A stretch of 64,000 bases of DNA from Morella rubra. Lineage: Eukaryota; Streptophyta; Magnoliopsida; Fagales; Myricaceae. Shown one piece after another: positions 34,913 to 48,300 of this stretch (positions within the stretch are counted from its first letter, which is position 1; the number at the start of each line of letters is the position of its first letter). The notes beneath the pieces were generated by a model that was given only the letters and a program-made list of their open reading frames with translations, had not been told where the DNA came from and did not search any database. Made by a program: the position numbers and the translations under genes. The stretch covers positions 34,079,204-34,143,203 of the forward strand of contig CM025850.1 in assembly GCA_003952965.2 (NCBI GenBank), in the 5' to 3' direction.

Positions 34913-37337
34913 ATGCTCTCCCTTACCAAACGACTCCAGCACTTAGCAACATGCCTCTGCTCTGCGTCCCGGCAATTCCGGTCTGCACGGGCCGAGGCGG
35001 GTCCTTCTACGAGGAGGCGGCGGCCTTCGTCGCCGGCTTTGGCGAAGAAGGTGGAGGAGAAGTCAGAGTGGTGGATAATGGACGGTGAGATGCACGAGAT
35101 CGGCGATCACGTGCCGCCGCGTGAGAGGTTTGTGATACCCAGGGACAACATCCCCAACAGGCGCCGCAAGCAGATGCGCGAGCAGTTCATGCGTCGTACT
35201 CGCCTCGTCCTCAAGGAATCGGTCAGAGTCGTCAAAGGTTCTCCTTTTCAAATGGTTTCCAAATTTCAGTTCCTATACCCTAACTTTTCGTGTGAACTAT
35301 TGTTATTGTAAAGGAGCATGAGCCTTGGTGCAAGAAGTACATGGAGTTGTATCAGGAGCTTAGAGAAAACTGGGAGAGGCTGTACTGGGACGAAGGCTAC
35401 TCCAAGAGAATTGCACAAGAACATGCTAACTATGAGTCCGCTGAAGATGATGACCGGGATTTTACTCCTTACAGGTTTCGCTTTTCACTCTCTATGGCTC
35501 TTATTGGGACATTACAAATTTACAAGAATAACAAAGTTGAGAGGGGAACTTAATTGAGAAGAGCTACTGCAATTTGATGGGGTTATTTTTCCTTCCACAT
35601 GATTCCCTGAAACTGTAGTTCTCTGATTGATGGACGTAAATTATATCAGGGACCATGGTGGTTAGTTTTGGGTTTTGATTTCTATGACTTTAAGTTTTCG
35701 GGATGATGTTTGCTGTTTCTTTCCAATGAAAATAAGGGGTTTTTGAATTATTTATTAAGAGTACGTGATGCTGGAACTGAGACTAAATAGCACCTTCTTT
35801 TGGTTGTGTTGCAGGAGCAGGCGATCTACTGCCGAGCCAATGAAGGTATGGGATTGCATTAGCTTAAGTGTGCTTCTTGTTAGCGTTTCTTTTACGGTTA
35901 GGCTTTGAGAACTGATCCCAGTTGGATTATTACTCTGGTGAGAGTTAAGAAACTTTGGGATTGGGTAACTCATGTTTTTACCTGAAAGCATGCTCAGATA
36001 TATGGTTTATGGCTTATCTGGTGGATGGAGTCATCTCCGTCTCTGTACTTTTTAGCAGTCCTGATCTCCTTAAAATAAAGAGCTTCCCAGGAAATTTACC
36101 AACTAAGCGCAGTGACTAAGAGAACAAAATGCCTTAACAACACTTGAAATGCTATATGGGAATATTGACATATATTCAACTTTTTGGGGGATCAAATTGA
36201 GGCTGTGGGATCAATTTTGAGGACTAGTTCTAAAATTAGAAACAGATGCTTCACACCTGCTTAGGACGGATCAATTCTGTGTTTCAGTTGCTTGCATCTA
36301 TGTCCACAATACTGCAAGTGCATATAAGATAGGGCTTAGTGGCTGGTCAACATTTTAAGTTCTAAAGAAGGAATGAAGAGTGAAGCTGTTAAAGCTTGAT
36401 TACAAGAGCTATGTTCTTTACAAGTTTCTAGACAGTCACACCGTTTCATGTGAACAAGTACAAATAAGCAGTTCTTTGGTACAAAAATGTCAGTTGATCT
36501 GTTCTTTTTTTTCTTCTTCTTTGGCAAGTGGTTATGCTGATTGGATCAAAACATCACTCTATAAGAAGAAAGAAATAACTGGCTGTGAGAAATGATCATT
36601 AGGTGAAATTTGTTGCAAGAAGTCTCAGCTGCAACTTGGAAGTGAGAGCATTTACTCCTGTATGATCATGAAAAAATGGTCATCTCGATCATGTTGTTCT
36701 AAGGTTTTACTGGGAGCATATTTCAATAGGATAAAAGAAGTCAGTCCTAGTATAACTGCTATTATGCAACAACTAAGCATTTTTCAGTTTTGTAATGTCT
36801 GCTATTAGACTCATGGATGTGTTTGTGTTAGTAATATGCTTGGGTTTAGATTGATGTTTAAGGCTACTTGTGCGTATCACTGCTACACAAAAGGATTGAA
36901 TTTTCATGCAGGACCAGGGTTTTGGGAGGAAAAGGGAAGGTGATACCTGGGAAAGGGTCAGCCAAATTCGCGATAAGTTTGAATATGACAGAGAGAGAAG
37001 GATGAGAGATAAAGGTAGGCTCAATGTGTTTGAGCGATTGTTTTCTTGCTTATTATCTTATCCCATGGTTTGGTCTCATTGACTCCTTCGACCTGGTTAA
37101 CGGACAATTGCCGTAAAAGTAAACTAGCTTGAGCTAGATTTGTTTTTCCGGTTTGGCTGTTGTTCTTCCTGCACTTTCTTTTGGACTTAATTCAAGTGGT
37201 TTTTCCATTTTATGTTCTGTTATATCACAGCATTTGCACCTATCAATGGCGAAACTTCTTCCGACATACCTGATTCGAACCCACGGACACAGCCATTTGA
37301 TGCTCAGAGATATTTCTCCCAAAGTGAAAGTGACTGA
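34913..37337 (+). CDS. Uncharacterised, probably mitochondrial protein (five exons)
   Basis: Exons 34913-35221, 35314-35474, 35815-35845, 36912-37014, 37231-37337; phases join cleanly to 236 aa. The donor of exon 1 could also lie 6 or 9 bases further right; all three keep the frame. The N-terminus (MLSLTKRLQHLATCLCSASR then Arg/Ala-rich to about residue 47) lacks acidic residues and looks like a mitochondrial presequence. The rest is very hydrophilic. It has a conserved-looking EWWIMDGEMHEIGDHVPPRE block, a basic RRRKQMREQFMRRTR helix, an aromatic-acidic EHEPWCKKYMELYQELREN helix, and a charged REGDTWERVSQIRDKFEYDR segment. A Ser/Pro-rich tail ends SQSESD. No enzyme motif is seen. This could be a ribosome-associated or assembly factor, but that is a guess from charge and targeting only. 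Confidence 0.8.
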
Positions 37338-38211
37338 CAGAAATGCAGTACCTAAAGAAAGAAGAGGCTTGGGACATTTTTTCTTCAATTCGCTCAAACT
37401 CTATGCTGCTGTTGTCGTCTCTTCAGCTGCTGCATTTTGTGATCCTTTGCTTCAGTTTGCTTTGTTCGCAAAGCAAGAAAGCAAAAGGCATTCATACATA
37501 TGAATCCCCTGGTTACGACAAAAGTATACTTAGCTGAGAGTGGAACCTACAAATCATCCCTTGACATGTATGATGAAAGCTATCGCAATTTTTGGCTCAT
37601 AACAGTCGGAAGAAAAGATTAAGAAATTGGTTTCTTCATTTGCCAAGCTCACCTCCAGTTTGTAGGCCCAAATCTATGACAGCGGCAAGGTCTGTAAAAT
37701 TCGGGAAGGTATACTAGTAATTTCTTACTTTTTTCCTTCATCAGCCATTGACTGAGAATCTCCTTTACAAAAATGATCTTTGTAAGACTTCGATATTACC
37801 AGTATTTGTTGTGTTGTTGCTGTCATTATCATCACTGCTGACATGATTTTTGTTAAATTGTTACTTTTGGTTGGCAAAATATATAAAGCAATTATGGGAG
37901 ATTAAATCATTTTCTTGCTTTTCTGGATTAGAAAAAAACTTGCTCCACCTTTTTTTTTCTGGTTCTCCCGTCCCCTGTGGGAATTAGAGCAGTACTGACT
38001 TTGTACTACCACTTTCACTGTATATACATATCGCTAAAACAGAATCAATGTAACCGCCGTACAAAAAAAAATGCACCCAATTTGCGAAGGATTTTCATAT
38101 CCATAAAGAACAGATTTTAATTTTGAGTTCGATTACAATAATTTCAACACGCGAATCCAGGCCCAGAGATAAAAAGGGAAAAATAAAAAAAAGGATACAT
38201 ACAATGTGCAA
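37338..38211. other. Converging 3' flanks
   Basis: The plus-strand mitochondrial-type gene and the minus-strand AUG3 gene run towards each other here. No gene in the gap. Confidence 0.5.
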
Positions 38212-41200
38212 CTAGGAAACTTGCAAAGCTCTGACTCGAGCAGTTAGTTCTCTAACTTGGTTCCTCAAACGCTCAGGATTGCAAAAGAAATCAACAAACA
38301 CCCGCCTTTGAAGCCCAACTTCCTGAGAATGATGTTTTACAATCTGGGGGCCACAAAATGCACATGAAAATGTCAAATATGAATGGCAGGATTCTGATAC
38401 AGGAAAACTCACCACACACTTGAAGATGACAAACTTGACATCCACATGCCAAGGGATTAACACTTACTCTTCCAGCACAAAACAAAAGACTAACATCTTA
38501 CGCATATAAAAGGTAACAAACATTCTAAACCAAGAGAAAAAACACATTTCTCAATTTCAGAATCCAAGCTACGACAAAGGCCAACTGCTTGGAGAGAGAT
38601 GATTTGAGAAAGGCCAACTAACAAACATTGGGAGTGGCCAAAATTTTGGTTTATTAAAGTTGGCGAAAAAGTTGAGAGATGATTTTAGTGAATTTTTTTA
38701 TATTTATTGTAATTGAAAGAGATGATTTGATGAGGAGAAAGATTATTTTATTATTATTTTCTTGACCAAAATTTTAGTCTGGCCAAAATTTTGGTTTGCA
38801 AACACCACTGTTTATCATGTGCACAGATATAGATATAAAGCACGGGCAAACATCTCTTCTGCAAACGATAAACAAAAAGAAAACTCTAATCCATTCCTTG
38901 GCTTTACTGGACCCACCTAGACTATCAATGAAACAGTTTTCTTAACAGAATTTTGCATAGGATAAAAGTTTTAAAAGCCCAGATTACACAGAATTAAAGA
39001 ATTAATTTTCGTAAAATTCATTGATGAAAAGGATTACTGAAAGAACATACACCTTCAGAATTCACATCCAATCAGCAACTCATCAATAGTCAAACAATCA
39101 ACAAAATTACCTCGTTTTTCTTCAGGTGCTCAAGGGTCACCTCTTCAACTGCAGCAGAGAGTTTTGCATTGATCTTTTCCATTTCATCGAGCTCTTTCAT
39201 CAGTATCTGGAAAATGCATTAGATGTCAGAGACTCCAGAGCATAGAGTAACGGCAAACATAAGATGTAAAAATGTAAATGGGTGAAGGTTGTACCCGAGG
39301 TGTCAGTATTGGTTGTGCAGTAGTTGAAGATGCAAACAATAATTGCTGCAGACTTTGGATCAGACTGCACCTGTCATACATGACAAATAGACTTGAATCA
39401 GTCATCAATACAAAAAGTGCTGTTTCTTGGCAGAGATCTTTAAATTAACAACATAAGGCCCAAGGAAATATGTGTCCATGATGCCCCGTAGCTTGTTACA
39501 GAAAATATATTAAGACGAGGTTCAGTCTTGCTTTTTCTTTCTTTTTTTCAACAGGCTGAGCAACACATGCACCGTAAGTCTTGAACACAAGACCACTCCA
39601 CCCAATTCTAGAGTGAGGAGGTGTTCTTTTTGTGGCTCAAACTTCAAATACCTATCTCATTCTTCTAACCTAGTCAAACATCACTAGGACTACAATACAA
39701 TCGTATGGCATCTATTAAAAACATCAAGAATGCCTGACAAAGTCGTGCTGAATATCAAACTAGTTCCAAAGCACTTGGGGGATACAAATCTTCTTTCATC
39801 TGGTTATGTTATTATTGTGCACAAAAATGAGGATTACATTTGAATTCAGATGCACCTGTTTGATTAGAAGAGAAGCAAAAATTCAAAACTTAATGCTCTT
39901 CTAATTTTCATTATCAATGAGAAATGTTTTGGAGAGGGTGCATACACCAAAGTATGGTTCAGGATGATTAGAGCATTTGCAAGCATCGTTAATCCCTAAA
40001 TTCCTAACAATCTCAGAAACCACGTAAGTCTACAAGATGTGCTGGGATTATCAATATGCACCAGAAGGATACGAGAAACCATAATGATAATGAACGACAA
40101 TGATTATGAATTCCATATAAAATCTGAAAACTGGGGAATTCACGATGCAGTATCTGCAATGTACTAAGGTATCGCATGTCGTGATCAGCATAAGGGAGCG
40201 AAACAACAAGCATGAGCATGACGTGGCAGGATTATCTCAATACTTGCTACAACAGTAAATGTTTGTCACCTTTTTGATCAAGGGTATTGTACTTCTAAGC
40301 TTACATAACTTAATGAGAACCAAAGAATTACCAAACCTCATTAATTTGGATAGGGCTAAAAAACTAATTAGAGTATCAACTTGCATAATAAACCAAAATC
40401 TCAGAGCAGATACACAATTAGGGTATCAACTTGCATCATCCCCTCAATATGGAATGCTGCTTAGTAAACATAAGATGAATAGTAAATAAAATGGAATATA
40501 CTCACATATCATTGATACATCTGTTCCTGTCTTCAGGAAGAGAATTTTCAAGGTCAGATTGAAGGGTCATCAAGTCTGAATGAAGACCGGATATCTGCTG
40601 AACAATGCCTGGAGCTGATACATATGTTGAAAAGCCAGCTTGAGCATCTACAAAAATGACAGAAACACGAATACAATTTATATACTGGCTGAAATTCTAA
40701 AATTGCAGTCATCACTTGAATGGATACTCTGGCAAGTGAAAACCGATGTAGTGTTCCTTACTTGAATGGATACTTAAAAGATCTCTAACACCATGCAGAA
40801 AATTATCCTTATCATCCACTGCTCCTTGTTCATGGACATCAGATGCAGCTTGAACCAGCGCCAGGCAACGGCCCTATCATCGTTATGCAACCACGTCATT
40901 AAGTAAACAATGTATCAAAATGATAACATCAAATATACTGGGATTATATTTGAGAACCACTAGCTATTGCAATCTTAAATTACAGAAATACTAAAATCAA
41001 AAAAGGAAAAGACAAGATTTCAAAACGACATCATTAATAAGGTAAGAAAGGAGGACAGATACAAACAAAGTCATATACACCCAAGTTTTCCAGGGCAATC
41101 TAGAGTAGTCATCAGTAGAATCTAAACAATGTGCAAGAAATGTTTAAAGAATGTAAAGGAAAAAGAGCCATGGGCTACCAAGAAAAAGCAGACTTCGTTC

Positions 41201-43208
41201 CTCATCTCATGTGCAGCTGCATGATTCAAAGTGCAATGTCCAAGACCAAAATTCGTTTTTTTTTTATAAAAAGAAAAGAAAAAGAAACAAAGGTCCCAAT
41301 CTAGGACAAGATGCACATCAACACCAAACATCCAAACATCCAATCTAGGACAACCAACTAATCCCAAGAAGCCAAATAGAATCCAGTCAACAAATTTCCA
41401 CTATCACTCAAGTTTACTGACCTAGAGTATGCGGTTATTCTAAAAATGATAGGGCCATAAACCAGTTTGAAGTGTGACCAGCAAGCCATAGCATGCTTAC
41501 TTGCACAACCTGCCTGTGTGCCACTGATGAGGCTGTATATAACATTTTCAGTCTTGGTATTAATCAAATGCCTAATAATAGCATGGTATCCAGCACTAAA
41601 AAATGAAGCCTGGTATAATTCCTTAAAGAGTATATATGTGTGTGTGTTCATGTCAGGTATGCCTGCACACATGCCTTGTTGAAACAATGGGATGCGAGTG
41701 ACAATTGCAAGAGAAGAAGGGGCAGACAATCAACGCTAAAAGCATAAACAAAAACTATATAAGCACATGTACCACACGCCCTTTGGTTGTTGACATGTAT
41801 GCCTGCAGCTCTGACTCAATAACCTTAAGCAGTGAATATGCTCCAAGCATGTTCTTCTTTTCCAGCTGACAAGCTATTTTTAAGAACTGATGCCTTGCAA
41901 GCTGATTGATAAGATGATTTATGAACTGCAAAATGAAAGAATGTTATAACCTAATAATAGATACATGTGGATGATTCCAATGCTTTAAGTTGTGTAACAC
42001 TATGAGAATACTCATCCAGAAGAAGCCATTAGCTTCCTATCACAAACAAAATAAACTCCAAGTGAGCTCAACCAAGTACAGAATTTCTTTCTCTTTTTTT
42101 TGTTTGGGTAATAACAGAAAAATTGCTTACGCCCACTCATTTCTCTTCCCTCTCTCCTGCCCTTTTTTTTCTTTTCTTTTTTCTCGCATACTTGAGCCAC
42201 AAATGAAAATCTTAAAGAGAAACGTCAGTTGGCCATATCATCAGCCATCCCAACAATCTCAAAACCAAAACAGCCTTTTACTTTACTTAAAAGTACATTT
42301 GTTTTCTTGAAACAACTGTTCTATCACTCACTCCTTCAACTCTGCCTAGCCTTCATTTGTCAATGACACGTGTCAGAAAGTTGTCCATTTGAAGTCTTGA
42401 ACCCAATTCCTCTCCCCCCTCACCCTTTCTTCTTGATTTGGCTAACTAAATCCTTTCCATTTTGTTTTCTAAATAAGCTAGTTCAAAACCCAAATTTATC
42501 ATAGAGAACATATTTACCATAAAGAAAATATACCGATAAATAATGTTAATTTAAAAAAGCTAAACGCAAGACAAAACCAAAATAACTTCCAAAACAAAAT
42601 AAAACTGCTTCCACAGAAATAAAGATCATTGATGCCCATAAAACCCCCAGCAAACTCACAAGCATTTAATATGATATGCTAAAGTACTGAGTATTAATCC
42701 TCCATTACGATGCCCTTTTTATTGATGGTCACCAGGCCATGTGATAGTAATCAGATATCCAGGTAAAGCCCCTACAACTTTCAAAGACAGTCAATCTTCC
42801 AGTTCTTTTGAGGTGACCTTCCTGATCAACCAAGTAAAATCCTGGAGAACGATACTATTCTTCAAGATTAGGGAAGATTTTTTATTCAGAATGCTTATGC
42901 AGATGATGTAAAAAGTGATTACAAAAGTATAATGTTCCACTGAAAACATTTGGCCGAAAACTTCCAGTTCAAAGGTTTAACTAAAATAATTTGGTTACAC
43001 AGTTTCACAAAGATACTACAATAAATCACTATCAGCTGTCAACAGGTCACAAAACTATCAGCTCTCATGAGCATTCAATAAAGAAAGAAAAAGATTGCTC
43101 TGCAAGCCCGGATTCTACTTTTCCTCACCTAAACTAGAAGACATAGCCAGCAGTTGCAGTAACAGCTAAGTGTAAAGGAGAAAGAAAAAGAAGTGCCGAG
43201 TGGATTTT

Positions 43209-43239
<31 letters not shown>

Positions 43240-43808
43240 GGGGGGACTTGGCACTGTTGCTATTCATATGTGCTCCCTCTTGACATTTTTTGAAAGGCAG
43301 ATATCACATGATCAGAAATAAAAAAACTGAAGATGGCTTCCATACCGCTTTCTGCCGGCTAATATAGTACTCTTGACGCAGGACCTTTAAATCATAATCA
43401 CCTAGAAGTCAAAAAGTTGAATTATATTAGTTTTTGATAGCAGAATACATTTGGACAATAATACTGGTAAACATATTGTAAAAGGAAACTAAGTCGAGAG
43501 AATACCTTGCAAAATATATGTGTCCTGGAGTTGAGCAAGCTCCCAACAAAGATCTGGGATAGTCTGAAAACTAAGACGAAGTTAGGACAGGACACACATC
43601 TGAAATAGTCAACAGATGAAGTTACCACAAAACAAATGCACCGTGGAGTAGTCTAAAATGAATAAGATGAGGTTAGTACAAAATATACATTCAACTGAAA
43701 ATATAACCACAAAAAGAATACATTTTGTGGTCAATAAGAAACCATCTAAAGCACAAAGGATGGATCCATGCGAACGTGAAGGGTACAAGAAAAAAATCCA
43801 GGAAAGAA

Positions 43809-43858
<50 letters not shown>

Positions 43859-45335
43859 GGAGATGAGAGCTAAACAGACATTTCCTCCAAAATTTTAAAG
43901 ATGTGGGAGCTCCAAAATGGAAAATATGACTAGACAAGACAGACATCAAGACATACAAGAAACCCTGAACTTGAAGAGATCCATAGATGCATGTATTTGT
44001 AAAAAGAGTAAATCAGCACATTATCTTGAAGTCCAAAACTCAAAAAGATCACATTTATACACATAGGAAACAAATAGAAGCCTTAAGTTTAGGCGTTGGA
44101 CTGAGACCAATACATTATTAGCAAACAGTAAATGATACAACCCCTCAATATTAACATACATAGCACATTGAGGTTGGTAGACTTCTATATTAGAGACTAA
44201 AGATGTGTTTCACTGTCTCAGACATCATACTAATATCATATCAACTTGCGAAGGTAGCTGCTAAGAAATAACAGAATCTACAAACCTCAGATAACAACTT
44301 CTCTTCTTTGTGAAAAAGATTAGAAAATTCTCCCACCAACTCAGAATGCTTTCTCCTGATCAGGGAATATACTCAATACAAGGACATAACATATAATAGC
44401 AGCAACTTTTAAAGTAGCTGAATAACTTAACAAAATGTGAACTTGCACCTAAGAGAATGAAGATCAAGATGAATGTGAGCTTCATCTGATGATACTTGAG
44501 CTTTAACTGCCGTTAGAACAGCTTGCTGCTTAGCATTCTCAACTTGGGCCTCTACCCATTGTCTTTCACTTGTTCCAAATCTGTCACGACACTCAAAGAC
44601 CAATAAAACTGAAATTAGAAAATCATTATGAAACCTCAAAGTAAACAAGAAAAGGGGGAAAAGAAGGAAGATTTAAGAGTCGTGCAAATGTAACCAAGTC
44701 ACATCCAGGACAGTGAGTGTGTGTGTGTGTGTTCATGTGTGCCTGTGCGCCATTGTCGACGTGCAATACCACAATTTGCACCCATCACACATCAAGACAG
44801 ATGGAGGAGATAAATGAGAAAGAAAAAGAAAGACTAGAAACTTACTAGAACTTGTAAAAGTCAAGCCTCATATATCAGAAACATTCTAGCTTTTCTAGAG
44901 ACAACTAACAAAAGATAGTAGAAAATCTTAAGATGAAAAGAACATCCTAAGAACCACTCTACTTCCAAGTTTCTTCAAAAAGATTAAAGTGTACCACGTG
45001 CTATTTCTCTTGTCCCGACAAAAAGCTGGAAACCTTTCCCCATTAAAATTAGAAATTTCTCTAGCATACCACTAGCAATTGAACAAACAGAAGATGACAA
45101 AAGATAATATGTATTGTGATAATGGAAAAAGTAACCAAAAAGTTATTTGGATGTAACCCCCATACATAGAACGAAGCCGCTGCAATTCAGATACACGTTG
45201 ATGTTGAGATTTTTCCAAATCTTCTGCATTGTTAAAGCAAAGGAAACAAGTTGCTTTAGTGCACAATGTATAAAAACAGAACAGATGAACGGCAATGCAA
45301 GTCCAGAAACTAGAAGATTAAGATCTTCTAAAGTC

Positions 45336-45372
<37 letters not shown>

Positions 45373-48300
45373 ACATAGAGGTGCGTGCATGCTTGTGCAA
45401 ATGACCATCCAATCTTCATGATATACATTGGGATATTAAAATGACAAGAACAAACACACACAGGAAAAAAAACAAAAAATAAAGAGCTACAAAGCAACAG
45501 GTAAGTATACCTTGAACAAAGATATTTGAGATGTCATCAAGACTCACACCAAGAACATTTGGATTTTCCCTCAACCAAACGGAAAGGACCCTGATCATAA
45601 TGACGCCAATATCTATAAGATACAAAATCATATATGATGGAGAATTATGTAACATCTACGGGACAAAACCTGCTAGATTATGGGTATAACCTATTGTAAC
45701 ACACAAAGGATATACATTAACAGATTGTTTTCGTCTCCATCTTCAGTAACTAAAGCTTATTAAAAGCAGTGAAAAGATAGACCATCAAGTAGACAGTTAC
45801 TATAGAAGAAAAAACACAAAAAAATATAACAACCTAACAGAGGAACAGAAAAAGGAAAAGAATATGATAGCTAAAGATCCCCAAGTAGAGGATGTAATTC
45901 CTTTTCTTTTCTTATTAAAAAAAATGAAAAGAAAAACTAAAGGGCCCCAAGGAAATTCCTATCCAAGTCCAAACAAAGAGGCAGGAAAATAACCCACATA
46001 AGACTTGATGAAATCTCATGGTTACAGCAGATTTTTAGATTTTAACCTCTGTTGCAAGAATGCACAATTTCAGCATTGCAGCAAACTGAAACTGTCCATG
46101 AGGCTCCCCTCCTCATGAAGACACCCACCTATCTAGGCTGGCACCGATTCCAAAAAGGTACTCACTTAAGGCCCCTTTAGCTTCTAGCCATTTGTACACG
46201 TCAGAGAAATGGCTCCATTCTAGTAGGTTTGAAACATTGAACTATAGCATCCATTCTCCACATTCCAGGTCTTCCTCCTTCACCTAACGTGGCCCGAAAA
46301 AGAGTATTGATAGTTATGCTTATGACACTGCATTTACTTATGAAAGCCACTCGGCAGAAAATACAGCTCCAAATTGGTTGCCTAGTGTGTTGCTAAGGTA
46401 CCAATCAAGATAACTAGCAAATCCATTTTCCTATTCCATAGAAGCTAGAAAATTATTGGATAAAACCACACTTTACCACAATAGCTACCACCTTACTTAC
46501 AATCCGAACTAACAATCCATTAACTTGATCGAGACCCCAATTTTGAAATAAGAGTTGCAATGGGGAAGAAATTGAAACATGTGAGTGATGCATCCTACCT
46601 CACCCCACCAAGCAACTGGAATTGATTTCCAACCTTACTAAATGAGCCTAATTACCCTCTTAGGGTCCAAAATATTGTTGAAATACACAATTCTAGCCCA
46701 AACTCTTCCTCAATTATGGCCTGATCAGCAATCCCTACACATAGATAGGGACACAGCCACCTATTGAGCATGCAGCCATGAGTCACCTAACAATCACCAC
46801 ATGATCTGGGCTGAAACTTGAAAACTCAAACCCCAACTAACACCATTCACAGAAACCAGACACACCCCAACCTGTACAAAACCTGGGGGGGTGAGCAAAT
46901 TTGGGAGATGCCAAGAAAACAAAGGAAAAGTGAAGAGAAGAACGTTCTTGGATTCCTTATTGTTTTCTTTTCCAAGGTTTTTCCTCTTCCTTTTTTTTTC
47001 TAGTCCTTTAAGTGCTACCAATCAGCACACAAGGAATTATCTTCCACTAACAGATAATGAGGAAACAATGTAATGCAGTGTTTTTGGCAGGTGTTTGGTT
47101 GCAAGAGTTCGGAGGGGACTCCAATACAGAAATCCACATCAATGGAGGAGGAAAGGCATTATGGTCTGAGAGGGTCAATGGCTGTGGAAAAGGACAAGAA
47201 CGTATCAGTTCAAGTGAGCGATAAGACGATTAGGGAAGATAAAGGGTTGGTTTAGCCAAGGCTGTATCTAACTTTGTCACCAGATAACATTTGAGTTGAC
47301 TCATATTTGGCTTTATTATTTTTTTATTAGGGTTTCAATTTTCTAGTTCTTTTTTATTTTGGTTCAGTGGGTGGCAGTTGGTGAGTTCTTGGGCATTGCT
47401 AATTGATATGTGCTAAGAGAGATATGACGTTAGATAAAAGAAAAGATCGAAGATACCTCATTGGTCACTTTTTACTACCTTGTTCTGTCTCTTCAAGCAT
47501 TTCTCTTTAGTTTCATTCATATTGTTGTTCTTGACACAATGGCTGGATTTTACCAGACTTGATCCATTAGTTCTTCTTTTTTTTTTTTTTTTTCTGGAAA
47601 GGGGAGGGGGCTGCAGCGGGTGGGGGGGGGGGGGGGGGGGGAGTGTCTTGCATGCTTGACTAGAAAAAATTGGGGAAAATACAGAATTAAGGTCGAAGTC
47701 TGTTTTGAGCATAAAAAAACCAACTAATACCAACCCGACCAAGAAATAAACTCTACATTTTTCCTTAAAGGTTTGCATTTTGCAAACCATACCCAATGTT
47801 TCCTCTCTCAGAGCCCCCTATCTTTCCCTATGGCAAGCCCCCACCCCTTGTGCCCTCGCATAAATGCTTAAAAACCATTCAGACATAACAGGCAATGATC
47901 TACCAATTGTCAGTTAAAAACAACGCAATTGTTACAGACACGACTATATCAGATATATTACTTAATTAGGAACTTTTTAGCAATGGAAAGAGAATGATAG
48001 CAGTTTTATCCACATACCGTGTCCAATTGCTTAGCAAACCACTGATTTAGCTCCTTTATACAAGATGAATCTTCAAGCAGGTATGGATGAAAGTCAGAGT
48101 ATGCTACATAGATGCTATCCTCTGCAAGTTAAATAGTGCAATAATCTCATCAATAAAGGAAGGCAAATCTTGTTGCCCACGGGAGAGGGGGGAGGGGGGG
48201 AGTGGTTTTAAATCTCTTTTTATTTTTTTTTCAGTTGATCATGAACCAGCCCCATAATCTCGAAATCGTTATATCATCTTTGAAGAACCAACATTGACCA

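Noticed and set aside
46794..47796. Several open frames within AUG3 intron 6
   Set aside because: Intronic, low-complexity, bounded by poly-T/poly-G; no protein family recognised, though a decayed repeat is possible.
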